Below the pieces are notes generated by a model, which saw nothing but the letters and a program-made list of their open reading frames with translations, did no database searches and had not been told where the DNA came from. Shown here piece after piece: positions 35,401 to 42,490 of a stretch of DNA of 64,000 nucleotides; within the stretch, counting starts at the first letter, position 1, and each line of letters begins with the position of its first letter. The stretch is from Streptomyces sp. HUAS CB01 (GTDB lineage: Bacteria; Actinomycetota; Actinomycetes; Streptomycetales; Streptomycetaceae): the NCBI RefSeq assembly GCF_030406905.1, contig NZ_CP129137.1, positions 2,235,001 through 2,299,000 on the forward strand. Direction: 5' to 3'. The translations under genes and the position numbers were made by a program.

Positions 35401-35992
35401 GCTGGATGGTCTCGACGATGTCGTGCATCGAGCCGTCGCGCGCACGGTCCATCTCGTCGAGGAGCGGATCACGCCACGCCGGTTCCTCGGTGGCTGTGGC
35501 CGGCACGTCGGTGGCAAGCGGTGCCGCCGGTATCTCTGGTACCGCCGGTGGTCCCGCTTCCGATCCATGGAGATCGAGATAGCGCTTGACCACCTGCTGA
35601 TCACAGATGATCTGGCGCAACAGCCGCACCTGTCCCGGATCCCGTTCGCTGGTCAGCCGCCAGTTCACCGCGGCCTGCGAACTCCAGGAGACCACGACAG
35701 GATTCCGCTGCTCGTCGCGCACCACGCGCCGCCCAACGTAGAACGTCTCGCGGCCCTCACCCTCGTCGACATCGGCCCTCATGAAGACGAGGGACTTGCC
35801 TCCGATGTCGAGGGACGCCAGCTCCCGCTCCCAGGTCCGCCGGGCGTCGATGGAGTCCTTGCCGCTGGCCGCGACGTCGAGGCCGCTCAGCTCCGACGCT
35901 TCCTGCCGGGCCCGTTCCAGGCAGGAATACGCGTAGTCGACCGCACGCTGTTCAGCAGCAAGCACGGCTGCGCGTCGGGTGCGCTTCGACAT
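32456..35992 (-). CDS. HelD/UvrD-like superfamily 1 helicase with C-terminal extension
   Basis: This is 1178 residues from ATG 35992 (GGAGGGGG ~10 nt upstream). N-terminal coiled-coil (residues ~10-40), then SF1 ATPase motifs: Walker A IQGGPGTGKTAVG (215-224), VIDEAQDVTRME (motif II), QLLTGFRVP, GLEFDHVVVVEP, and HLYVALTRC (motif VI). Up to ~residue 720 the plan matches HelD, an actinobacterial RNA-polymerase-associated ATPase. A Cys/His cluster (CSRYFADGTPCTHSTHHPDK, then WCRTAPC) follows, with two ~150-residue domains that look like repeats (AGFRIVLSPEAD and RFQWRLSPDGR). It is the first gene of the Hsp70-nuclease operon and ends 77 bp before the next start. Confidence 0.85.
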   Translation of the reverse strand: MSKRTRRAAVLAAEQRAVDYAYSCLERARQEASELSGLDVAASGKDSIDARRTWERELASLDIGGKSLVFMRADVDEGEGRETFYVGRRVVRDEQRNPVVVSWSSQAAVNWRLTSERDPGQVRLLRQIICDQQVVKRYLDLHGSEAGPPAVPEIPAAPLATDVPATATEEPAWRDPLLDEMDRARDGSMHDIVETIQREQLRLVAEEPAGVLVIQGGPGTGKTAVGLHRVTWLLDNKHRNAKEILVIGPNRGFLDYVGVTLSELGSDDVSMLELPALWSAAASPRDPRRIAVVKTDPRMAAVLRRAVDCETTSSVERLTALVGGPVFTFELNRREVVVPVEEIAEIAAAALAGDSPYQVRRERCTQRITQHLTDVYVGLLPGPADIDYLAETARARPVVRLLKRICPSLAAQDILRGLFSGGATLSRAAEGILSAAEQDLLTAPRPGAGPRSRTARSRTELSREDLVLLDELEYVLGGRPQKVYGHLVIDEAQDVTRMEARALARRCPSGSMTVLGDLAQSTGPYLHQDWDGLGKVLAGQGGWRVTQLLTGFRVPGEVMAFVAQLGEHCAPGVTVPDSVRDTGTDVAVIQGVEVGTLAAEAVARLRASAPAGADERSIGVIVPPGGEWASDIARALGSESLGNLAVLTPAEAKGLEFDHVVVVEPAGIVTDEAVGLRHLYVALTRCTQSLTVVHALPLPPQIGGPDRLPAPTAASVPSPSPRDAEGSVADPAASLCSRYFADGTPCTHSTHHPDKWCRTAPCGGFRTAEPVVVAQPRRLAPIVGAQDQGRLNLDARQRAAVRVSSGACGAFVVRHRGGLREAAVELHAMLASFVERARHLRAADGTWVLDLAGFRIVLSPEADTITGYDAVHAERSFAQFEVGVASRAGKDARAARRSALTAPVRESGPPLGAEEPVRLLDAGALHATASACAGYERVGQIRGMADEAFVRAMRGALADDLRTADIELFETCVIVGGSRFQWRLSPDGRSLLTVREPGTDYRGLPAFPNSLPEPRRATMSTTDPTPQLGEEERAEEEQPAEAGSGLERLVAARALAARSDRSHEALRHRLLADLYDSASEVGESTLVDAWCTRADGTVLFDVLGSEDSTYPSIRESVLHLMEVSHLRTEGQAEFLVVVLGGEPAEAWVADAVDGAFSVLLAWRADGTWAGPGARHIVS

Positions 35993-36481
35993 CCTCGCTC
36001 TTCCCCCTCCTTCCGCATGCAACGCAACGGGCCAGCGAGCACGGCGGATGTTCCTACTGTAAGTGCGCGTTGATCGTTGCTCGGCGCTGCTGCAGGAGAA
36101 TTAGCCCTCTGGGCGCATCTCCACGACAGCGGGCTCCCCCCGTACGGTGCGCAGCGGTCACCCTGCCGAGGAGCGTCAGAGGCTGGACGCTCTCCTCCTG
36201 AACGTCGAGGGTGAAGTCCCCGGCTCCGGTATCGAAGCGCATGAACGTTCACGACCGGGCCCCTTCCGGCCCCTTCCCTGTCCACCGCAGACCACGTTCC
36301 ACCTCGCGGCAGTTTCAAAAGCCGCGGGGGTCGAGCAACAGCGTCACGCTCCATCGATCCGAACCAGCTCAGAGGCTTCGCCCGCGCCTCCGCGCCAGGG
36401 ACTTTTCAGGGACTTTCAGTGCTGTCCGAGGGACTTCCGAGGGACTTTCCGCCGCCTAACGCGGCAAGCTCCTGAAAGATC
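35993..36481. other. Promoter-side intergenic region of the helicase-Hsp70 operon and island edge
   Basis: Roughly 490 bp. A 62-codon minus frame (36242-36054, beginning MRFDTGAGDFTLDVQEE) is open but has no ribosome-binding site; it may be a relic gene or leader ORF. The AT-richer stretch around 36045-36080 is a likely leftward promoter zone. From 36397 on lies the AGGGACTT repeat array and then the rnpB terminator. Confidence 0.5.
36397..36447 (+). repeat. Helically phased AGGGACTT direct-repeat array
   Basis: AGGGACTT occurs at 36397, 36408, 36429 and 36440, giving spacings of 11, 21 and 11 bp, which are close to one and two helical turns. All copies lie on the same strand, in the gap just beyond rnpB. 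Such arrays are typical of integrase arm-type sites or cooperative regulator sites. The location at the junction between accessory and conserved-looking genes favours the first. Confidence 0.55.
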
Positions 36482-36517
36482 GGAAAGGACCTCCGATGCA
36501 GGTCAGAGGCCCTTTCC
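36482..36517 (-). terminator. Terminator of rnpB
   Basis: A long hairpin, GGAAAGGaCCTC paired with GAGGcCCTTTCC (36482-36493 with 36506-36517), lies just past the 3' end of the leftward RNase P RNA. Confidence 0.7.
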
Positions 36518-36537
36518 GAGGCAAAGCCGCAGGTGGC

Positions 36538-36959
36538 GGCAGACGAGCCGGGCTGTACGCCGGGTTCTGTCGCCCGGTGACCTCGCGGTCGCCGGGGAGA
36601 CGGCCATCCATCTAGGACCGGTGTTGCCACCGGCCTCCTGCGGTCTACCCGCGGACTCGGGCGGGCAGCCCTCGATCGTCCGCGCAGGGCCACCGTTCCT
36701 TTCGGGCGGCGGCCCCTCTTGACCTTGCTCCAGGTGGGGTTTACCGAGCCGCCTGAGTCACCTCAGGCGCTGGTGGTCTCTTACACCACCGTTTCACCCT
36801 TACCGGGGACCGAGGTCCCCGGCGGTCTGTTCTCTGTGGCACTGTCCCGCGGGTCACCCCGGGTGGGCGTTACCCACCACCTTGCCCTGTGGAGCCCGGA
36901 CGTTCCTCGGGAGGCCCCCTGAGGGTCCTCACGCGGCCGTCCGCCCGGCTCGTCTGCCG
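36538..36959 (-). ncRNA. rnpB: RNase P RNA, bacterial class A
   Basis: On the minus strand the ~420-nt RNA has the terminal P1 helix (GGCAGACGAGCCGGG near the 5' end pairing with CCCGGCTCGTCTGCC at the 3' end). The conserved core includes GAGGAACGTCCGGGCTCC (5' side of P4/CR region), GGTAAGGGTGAAACGGTG, GGTAAACCCCACC, and near the 3' end TAGATGGATGGCCG and ACAGAACCCGGCGTACAG. It is the catalytic RNA that trims tRNA 5' leaders. Ends are estimated from the P1 pairing, so they may be off by a few bases. Confidence 0.95.
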
Positions 36960-37152
36960 TGACGACCATGCTACCCGGCGCGTCCGGGCCCCTGGGCCAC
37001 CCGTCCCCGCCGCCGGCCGGGACAAGCCCCGGCTGGCACCGGCCGGCCCCGCTCGACGCCGGCCGGCCCCGCCCGACGCCACGGGTCCGACGCCTCGGGG
37101 CGGCCCCGAGAGCCCGGCGTCCGGTGTCCCGCGTCCGGCCTCCTGCATCCGC

Positions 37153-37183
37153 TTGACCTTGCCGCAGCGTCAGGGTTTCTACT
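37153..37183 (+). promoter_or_regulatory. MerR-type promoter with 19-bp spacer; leaderless start
   Basis: The -35 element TTGACC (37153-37158) and -10 element TCTACT (37178-37183) are separated by 19 bp, the lengthened spacer typical of MerR-controlled promoters. A dyad (ACCTTGCC ... GTCAGGGT, 37157-37177) lies between them. The expected transcription start is at about 37190, which is the ATG itself, and no ribosome-binding site is present. The message is therefore probably leaderless. Confidence 0.65.
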
Positions 37184-37189
37184 GAAGCC

Positions 37190-37978
37190 ATGCGGATCGG
37201 AGAGATCGCCGCACTCGTCGGGGTCACCCCGCGTGCCGTGCGGCACTACCACCATCAGGGCCTGCTGCCCGAGCCCACCCGGCGGGCCAACGGCTACCGG
37301 GACTACTCGGTGCGCGACGCCGTGCTGCTCGCGCGCATCCGGCGGCTGACCGAGCTCGGGCTCGGCCTCAACGAGGTCGGGGACGTGCTCGCCGACGACG
37401 CGGGCCGGGAGCTCGTGGAGGTCCTGGAGGAGCTGGACGACGATCTCGCCAGGCAGCAGGAGCTGCTCTCCGAGCGGCGCGAACGGCTCGGCGTCCTGCT
37501 GGAGCAGGCGCGCTCCGGGCGGCTGCCCGCCGAGGGTCCGGTGTCGCCCGAGCTGACGGCGCTGTTCGGCAGTCTCGCCGAGGAGACCGCGGGGCGCCCC
37601 GAGTCCGCGACCGCCGCGAAGGACCGCGAGGTGCTCGCCCTGCTGGACACCGTCGTCCCGGCCGGGGAGCGGGACCGCCTGCTCGGCGCGATGCGGAGGA
37701 TGACCGAGGCTCCGGGCGCGGTGGAGCGCGCGTACGAGGTCTACGGGCTGCTCGACGCGCTCACGGACGCCGACGCCGGCGATCCTCGCGTCGAGGAGGC
37801 GGCCCGGGCGCTGGCCGACTGCATGCCCGACGAGGTCGTGGAAGGGCTCACGGAGGACGGCGCACCGGCTGGCGGGGGCGGGAGCACGTTCATGGACGCC
37901 TTCTTCGCCGAGTTCCCGCCGGCCCAGGCCGAGGCCGTACGCCGCGCGCTGCGCCTGGTCGCGGAGCGGGCCCGGTGA
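37190..37978 (+). CDS. MerR-family transcriptional regulator
   Basis: The 262-residue protein has an N-terminal MerR winged helix, MRIGEIAALVGVTPRAVRHY followed by HHQGLLPEPTRRANGYRDYS. A coiled-coil dimerisation helix (LVEVLEELDDDLARQQELLS, residues ~85-115) and a ~140-residue helical effector region follow. The effector region lacks obvious metal-binding cysteines, so it is unlikely to be a metal sensor. It probably autoregulates through the 19-bp-spacer promoter. The stop overlaps the next gene's GTG (GTGA), so a membrane protein is co-expressed. Confidence 0.9.
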   Translation: MRIGEIAALVGVTPRAVRHYHHQGLLPEPTRRANGYRDYSVRDAVLLARIRRLTELGLGLNEVGDVLADDAGRELVEVLEELDDDLARQQELLSERRERLGVLLEQARSGRLPAEGPVSPELTALFGSLAEETAGRPESATAAKDREVLALLDTVVPAGERDRLLGAMRRMTEAPGAVERAYEVYGLLDALTDADAGDPRVEEAARALADCMPDEVVEGLTEDGAPAGGGGSTFMDAFFAEFPPAQAEAVRRALRLVAERAR

Positions 37979-38805
37979 CGCGGGTGAAGCGCCTCCTCAG
38001 AGGCGTCGCCTGGCTCGTCCTGCCCGCTGAACTGGCGCTCGTGGTCTGTCTGATGGCGGGGCTCCGGCCGCCCGCGCCGGTGATGGCCGCCGCCGAGGCG
38101 GCCGTCCTGCTCCTGCTGCTGGCCGAGGCCGCCGTGTTCCTCAGGCTGTGGCGCGGGGAGGGGCTGACACCGCGCGAGGCCGTCGGCGAACTGGTGCCGG
38201 AGCCGGTGCTCCGGCTGGCCGGGCACGAACTGCGGCTCATGTGGAGCCTGTTGCTCTGGGCGGCCCGGCGACGCGCCGGGGTCGGGCCGGGCGACCAGGT
38301 CTTCGGGCACGCCCGTGACCAGGCCGCGCTCCTCTTCGGCTTCGGCTTCGTCTGCGTCGTCGAGACCGTCGGGATGTCGTACCTGCTCGGTCCCTGGCCG
38401 GTGCTGCACGCCGTGGTGCTGGTCCTCGACGTCTACACCGTCCTGTTCGTCGTCGGTCTGCACGCGGCGTCGGTGACCCGGCCGCACACGCTGTCCGAGG
38501 ACGCGCTGCGGCTGCGCCAGGCCGCCCACGTCGATCTGCGGATCCCCCTGGAGCGGATCGCGTCCGCCTCCTACGAGCTGATGTTCACGCACGACAAGAA
38601 GGAGGACGGCGTGCTCGACCTGCCCGTCGGTTCGCAGACGTCGCTCACCCTCACGCTGACGGAACCCGTCGTGTCGGTGGGACTGCTGGGCAGGACGCGC
38701 GAGGTGCACACGGTGCGCTGCCACGCCGACGACGCCCGTTCGATGCTGCGGGCGGTCACGCGGGCGCGAACCGCACTTTCGCCGCCCCCGGGTCGGCCAG
38801 CGTGA
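37975..38805 (+). CDS. Conserved membrane protein co-expressed with MerR regulator
   Basis: This is 276 residues from GTG 37975. Two N-terminal transmembrane helices (residues ~10-60, LVLPAELALVVCLMAGL and AEAAVLLLLLAEAAVF) are followed by two more near residues ~120-165 (LLFGFGFVCVVETVG, VLHAVVLVLDVYTVLFVVG). A soluble C-terminal domain (YELMFTHDKKEDGVLDLPVG, then a beta-rich SLTLTLTEPV segment) follows. The function is unknown to me. Its 3' end overlaps the convergent RNB ribonuclease gene by 50 bp. Confidence 0.75.
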   Translation: MTRVKRLLRGVAWLVLPAELALVVCLMAGLRPPAPVMAAAEAAVLLLLLAEAAVFLRLWRGEGLTPREAVGELVPEPVLRLAGHELRLMWSLLLWAARRRAGVGPGDQVFGHARDQAALLFGFGFVCVVETVGMSYLLGPWPVLHAVVLVLDVYTVLFVVGLHAASVTRPHTLSEDALRLRQAAHVDLRIPLERIASASYELMFTHDKKEDGVLDLPVGSQTSLTLTLTEPVVSVGLLGRTREVHTVRCHADDARSMLRAVTRARTALSPPPGRPA

Positions 38806-40198
38806 GCCGTACCCGCAGTGCCTCGCCGAGCGGGAGTTCCGACCCGTCGCCGTCGACCGGGGCGACGACCGCGGGCTCGTCCAACTGGACCGTGCCGACG
38901 TCCGGTTCGCGCTCCCGCACGTCGACCACGAACCCGTCGAAGACATCGCCGATCCGGCCCGTCAGCAGCGCCGCCTCGACGGTGTCGACGCTTTGGCGCT
39001 CGACGTTGTTCGCGCGACGCGTCCCCTCGGCCATCTCCTTCGGTACGACGTCCAGGGACTCCCGTACCCACTCCGGGGGCTCCCGGCCCTCCACGGCGGC
39101 CAGGCACAGCTCGCCCGTGTACCGGTCGACGAGCCTGCGCAGCGGTGCGGTGCAGTGCGTGTACACGTCGGCGACGGCGGCGTGCACGGACGGTTCGGGC
39201 AGCTGCCCGCCGCTGAACGCGCTGTAGCCCGCGCCGCGCAGCAGCGTCGTGCACTCCTGGAGGAACGCGGCGTGGCGGCGGTTCGACGGGTCGAGCGACC
39301 GGACGACCCGGGCGTAGGGGACATGGTGCGGCCAGGGGATGCGCAGGGCCCGGGCCGTCCTGCGCAGCCGGGCGACGGCTCCGCCCGGCGCGGTCGGCAG
39401 GGTCCGCAGGATGCCGGTCCCCGCGGTCACCATCAGCCCGGCCGCTGCCATGCCGGTGAGCAGGGAGATCTGGGCGTTCCAGCGCTCCACGGGGTACGGG
39501 GCGCGGAACTCCAGTGCGTACGAGTGGTCCTGGGCGACGATCTCCTGCTCGGGCAGGTTGAGCGAGATCCCGCCCCGCTCCACTTCCAGCTCCTCGCGCA
39601 GCAGCCCGATCTCCTTGAGCAGGGCCACCGGCTCCTCCGCCGCGCCCGAGTCGATCTGCCGCTGTACCCCTGCGTAGTCCAGCTTGGCGCGGCTGCGGAC
39701 CAGGGCCCGCCGTACGCCGGTGGCGACGGTCCGGCCGTCCGCGTCCAGGTCGATGGTCCACAGCAGCGCGGGCGCGGTCTGCCCGGGCAGCAGACTCGCC
39801 GCACCCTCGGAGAGCACCAGCGGGTGCAGCGGCACCTTCTCGTCCGGGAAGTACAGCGTCTGCGTCCGCCGGTGCGCCTCGGCGTCGAGCGCGCCGCCCG
39901 GCGGTACGAACGCGGCCATGTCGGCGATGGCGTAGCGCACCCGGTAGCCGCCGCCCGGCCGCCGTTCGAGATGCATCGCCTGGTCCAGGTCGGCGGAGGC
40001 CGGCGGGTCGACGGTGAAGAACGGGACGCCGGTCTCGTCCCGTTCCGGAAGCCGCGGGTCGCGGGCCGTCCGCTCCGCCTCGACCAGCACCTTGACGGGG
40101 AACCTCACGGGTACGCCGAGCCGGAGGCGCAGCGCGCACAGGCAGGCCAGCAGCGGGTCGTCGGCCGCGCAGGTCACATGCATACGACGGCGTGGCAT
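38756..40198 (-). CDS. RNB-domain exoribonuclease (RNase II/R family)
   Basis: This 480-residue protein is a near-isolated RNB catalytic domain: TVDPPASADLDQAMHLERRP and YRVRYAIADMAAFVPPGGAL carry the conserved Asp cluster, followed by RRTQTLYFPDEKVPLHPLVL, NAQISLLTGMAA, and YTHCTAPLRRLVDRYTGEL. There is no N-terminal cold-shock domain or C-terminal S1 domain of normal length, only a short beta-rich tail. It should be a 3'-5' RNase. Compact forms of this kind are common in streptomycetes, next to yaaA. Confidence 0.9.
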   Translation of the reverse strand: MPRRRMHVTCAADDPLLACLCALRLRLGVPVRFPVKVLVEAERTARDPRLPERDETGVPFFTVDPPASADLDQAMHLERRPGGGYRVRYAIADMAAFVPPGGALDAEAHRRTQTLYFPDEKVPLHPLVLSEGAASLLPGQTAPALLWTIDLDADGRTVATGVRRALVRSRAKLDYAGVQRQIDSGAAEEPVALLKEIGLLREELEVERGGISLNLPEQEIVAQDHSYALEFRAPYPVERWNAQISLLTGMAAAGLMVTAGTGILRTLPTAPGGAVARLRRTARALRIPWPHHVPYARVVRSLDPSNRRHAAFLQECTTLLRGAGYSAFSGGQLPEPSVHAAVADVYTHCTAPLRRLVDRYTGELCLAAVEGREPPEWVRESLDVVPKEMAEGTRRANNVERQSVDTVEAALLTGRIGDVFDGFVVDVREREPDVGTVQLDEPAVVAPVDGDGSELPLGEALRVRLTLADPGAAKVRFAPA

Positions 40199-40461
40199 GT
40201 GCCGAGCGTATGGCGGCGGCGACGGGGGTGCGACCGGGGCGCGGAGCGCTGCCCGGTCCCGCCCGTGTCTGCCTGCCCGCCCGTCTCGCCCGTCCGCCTG
40301 CCCGCCCGTCTCGCCCGTCCGCCTGCCGCGGGCCCCGGGCGGTGGGGCGGGCCACGCCCGGGTGCCGCAGGATCGGCCCGGGCGGCGGGTCGTTGCGGCC
40401 GACTACGCTGGCGACGCGGGGCCGCACCCCCCATTTCCGTACGTACGCAGAGGAGAACGTC

Positions 40462-41262
40462 GTGCTCGTGCTGTTGCCGCCGTCCGAGGGCAAGGCCGCT
40501 TCGGGGCGCGGGGCGCCGCTCAAGCCGGAGACGCTGTCGCTGCCCGCCCTGGCCGCGGCGCGCACAGCGGTGCTCGACGAGCTCGTGGAACTGTGCCGGG
40601 GCGACGAGGAGAAGGCCCGCGACGTACTGGGGCTCAGCGAGGGCCTGCGCGACGAGGTCGCGAAGAACGCGGGGCTGCGCACGGCCGGGGCGCGTCCGGC
40701 GGGCGAGATCTACACCGGGGTGCTGTACGACGCGCTCGGGCTGGCCACCCTCGACGCCTCCGCGCGGCGGCGGGCGCGCAAGTCGTTGCTGGTGTTCTCC
40801 GGGCTCTGGGGTGCGGTCCGCGTCGACGACCGGATCCCCTCGTACCGCTGCTCGATGGGGGTGAAGCTCCCCGGGCTCGGGGCGCTGGGCGCGCACTGGC
40901 GGGCGCCGATGGCGTCCGCGCTGCCCGAGGCGGCGGGGGACGGGCTGGTCCTGGACCTGCGGTCGTCGGCCTACGCGGCGGCGTGGCGCCCCAAGGGCGA
41001 GGTCGCGGGCCGGACGGCGACCGTGCGGGTGCTGCATTCGCAGCTCGTCGACGGCGTCGAGAAGCGTTCCGTGGTCTCCCACTTCAACAAGGCGACCAAG
41101 GGCCGCATCGTACGCAGTCTGCTGGAGGCCGGTACCGCGCCGAAGGACCCGGGCGAGCTGGTGGAAGCGCTGCGAGACATCGGGTACACGGTCGAGGCGG
41201 AGGCTCCGGGCAGGCCGGGGAAGGCATGGGCGCTCGACGTGGTGGTGACCGAGATCCACTGA
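40462..41262 (+). CDS. yaaA: YaaA-family peroxide stress protein
   Basis: This is 266 residues from GTG 40462 (AGGAGA upstream), starting VLVLLPPSEGKA. It shows the YaaA/DUF328 landmarks LPPSEGK, GLRTAGARPAGEIYTGVLYD, FSGLWGAVRVDDRIPSYR, and VSHFNKATKGRIVR. E. coli YaaA limits intracellular iron during peroxide stress and binds DNA. It lies ~70 bp upstream of the aldolase gene on the same strand. Confidence 0.9.
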   Translation: MLVLLPPSEGKAASGRGAPLKPETLSLPALAAARTAVLDELVELCRGDEEKARDVLGLSEGLRDEVAKNAGLRTAGARPAGEIYTGVLYDALGLATLDASARRRARKSLLVFSGLWGAVRVDDRIPSYRCSMGVKLPGLGALGAHWRAPMASALPEAAGDGLVLDLRSSAYAAAWRPKGEVAGRTATVRVLHSQLVDGVEKRSVVSHFNKATKGRIVRSLLEAGTAPKDPGELVEALRDIGYTVEAEAPGRPGKAWALDVVVTEIH

Positions 41263-41276
41263 CGAGTCGGGGCGCA

Positions 41277-41291
41277 TTGCACTGAGTGCAA
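41277..41291. promoter_or_regulatory. Perfect palindrome upstream of the aldolase gene
   Basis: TTGCACTGAGTGCAA is a 15-bp perfect inverted repeat centred on one base, followed at once by a further half site (CGTTGCAC at 41296-41303). TTGCACTnAGTGCAA sequences are common TetR-family operators in streptomycetes. It lies 42 bp upstream of the aldolase start. No TetR gene is adjacent. Confidence 0.55.
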
Positions 41292-41332
41292 CGCTCGTTG
41301 CACGGGGCGTTGGGCGCGGGCAGGATGACGGC

Positions 41333-41959
41333 ATGACCTCCGTGCTCGACCTGGCCCCCGTCGTCCCCGTCGTCGTCCTGGACGACGCCGCCGACGCCGT
41401 ACCGCTCGCCCGCGCGCTCGTGTCGGGCGGACTGCCCGCGATCGAGGTGACCCTGCGGACGCCGGCCGCGCTCGACGCGATCCGCGCGATCGCGGAGGAG
41501 GTGCCGGGGGCGGTCGTCGGCGCGGGCACGGTCATCACGCCGGGGGCCGTGGCCGACGCGGCCGCGGCCGGGGCGCGCTTCCTGGTCAGCCCCGGCTGGA
41601 CGGACGCGCTGCTGGACGCGATGGTGTCGTCGGGCCTGCCGTACCTGCCGGGCGTCTCGACGGCGTCGGAGGTCGTGGGGCTGCTCGAGCGCGGCGTGCA
41701 CGAGATGAAGTTCTTCCCCGCGGAGGCCTCCGGCGGCACGCCCTACCTCACGTCCCTCGCGGGCCCGCTCCCCCAGGCCCGCTTCTGCCCCACGGGCGGC
41801 ATCACGCGCGCGTCCGCCGGCTCGTACCTGACGCTGCCCAACGTGGGCTGCGTCGGGGGAACGTGGATGCTGCCGCCGGACGCGGTCGCCACACGTGACT
41901 GGCACCGCGTCGAGACCCTGGCCCGCGAGGCGTCGGCGCTGCGCCCGCGGAAGGCGTGA
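41333..41959 (+). CDS. eda: KDPG/KHG-type bifunctional aldolase
   Basis: The 208-residue class I aldolase has the Schiff-base lysine in HEMKFFPAEASGG, substrate-binding IEVTLRTPAAL and VGAGTVITP, and SPGWTDALLDAM. It should cleave 2-keto-3-deoxy-6-phosphogluconate to pyruvate and glyceraldehyde-3-phosphate (or the analogous hydroxyglutarate). Length and motif order are complete for the family. Confidence 0.9.
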   Translation: MTSVLDLAPVVPVVVLDDAADAVPLARALVSGGLPAIEVTLRTPAALDAIRAIAEEVPGAVVGAGTVITPGAVADAAAAGARFLVSPGWTDALLDAMVSSGLPYLPGVSTASEVVGLLERGVHEMKFFPAEASGGTPYLTSLAGPLPQARFCPTGGITRASAGSYLTLPNVGCVGGTWMLPPDAVATRDWHRVETLAREASALRPRKA

Positions 41960-41989
41960 CCCCTTCCCGAGGCGCGGTACGCCGGCGGG

Positions 41990-42310
41990 CGCGGGCTGCG
42001 TGATCACCTCCGCCTTCCCGCCGCGCGGGCCTGCGTTCGCACCGCGCCTGCCGGCGCCGGGCCTGCGTTCGCACCGCCCGCGCGTTCGCCGTCGCGCGCG
42101 CCTTCCCGCCGCGCGGGCTGCGTGATCACCTCCGCCTTTTCCCGCCGCGCGGGCCTGAGTTCGCACCGCGCCGGCCGGCGCCGGGCCTACGTTCGCACCG
42201 CCCGCGCGTTCGCCGTCGCGCGCGCCTTCGCGCCGCGCGGGCGCTCCCGCCGCGCCTGCCGGTGTCGGGCCTGCGTTCGCACCGCGCTGGCCGCCGCCGG
42301 GCCTGTCCGC
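41990..42310. repeat. GC-rich tandem repeat, period ~122 bp (about 2.5 copies)
   Basis: GGGCTGCGTGATCACCTCCG begins at 41993 and again at 42115. The following bases (GCGGGCCTGCGTTCGCACCG, then a second CGTTCGCACCGCCCGCGCG) repeat with few changes. A third copy is cut off near 42310. The region is over 75% GC and non-coding; an open minus-strand frame through it encodes only Arg/Ala/Gly repeats. Confidence 0.75.
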
Positions 42311-42490
42311 CAGGCCGGCCGGCGCCGGACTTGCCCGCGTTGCACGGACGGGCGCGTCTCGCGGGCGTGAGCGGGGCGCGTTCGGGCGCCGCGCATCTCG
42401 TGTGAGTGTCCCGGTCTCGCCCCGGTGAGTGCGCCGGCACCTCCCGCACCCCGCGGCACCAGGGGCGCCCGACGCCGAACCCCCGCAGGG

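Noticed and set aside
36054..36242. A 62-codon minus-strand frame upstream of the HelD-like gene
   Set aside because: It reads like a gene start but has no ribosome-binding site and no recognisable continuation. Kept only as a possible relic or leader ORF.
38571..40682. A 703-codon minus-strand frame overlapping the RNB ribonuclease gene
   Set aside because: It is out of frame with the clear RNB domain and composed of Arg/Ala/Gly repeats.
41990..42310. Possible CRISPR array
   Set aside because: The unit is ~122 bp with near-identical sequence throughout, without short repeats separated by unique spacers, and no cas genes are present.
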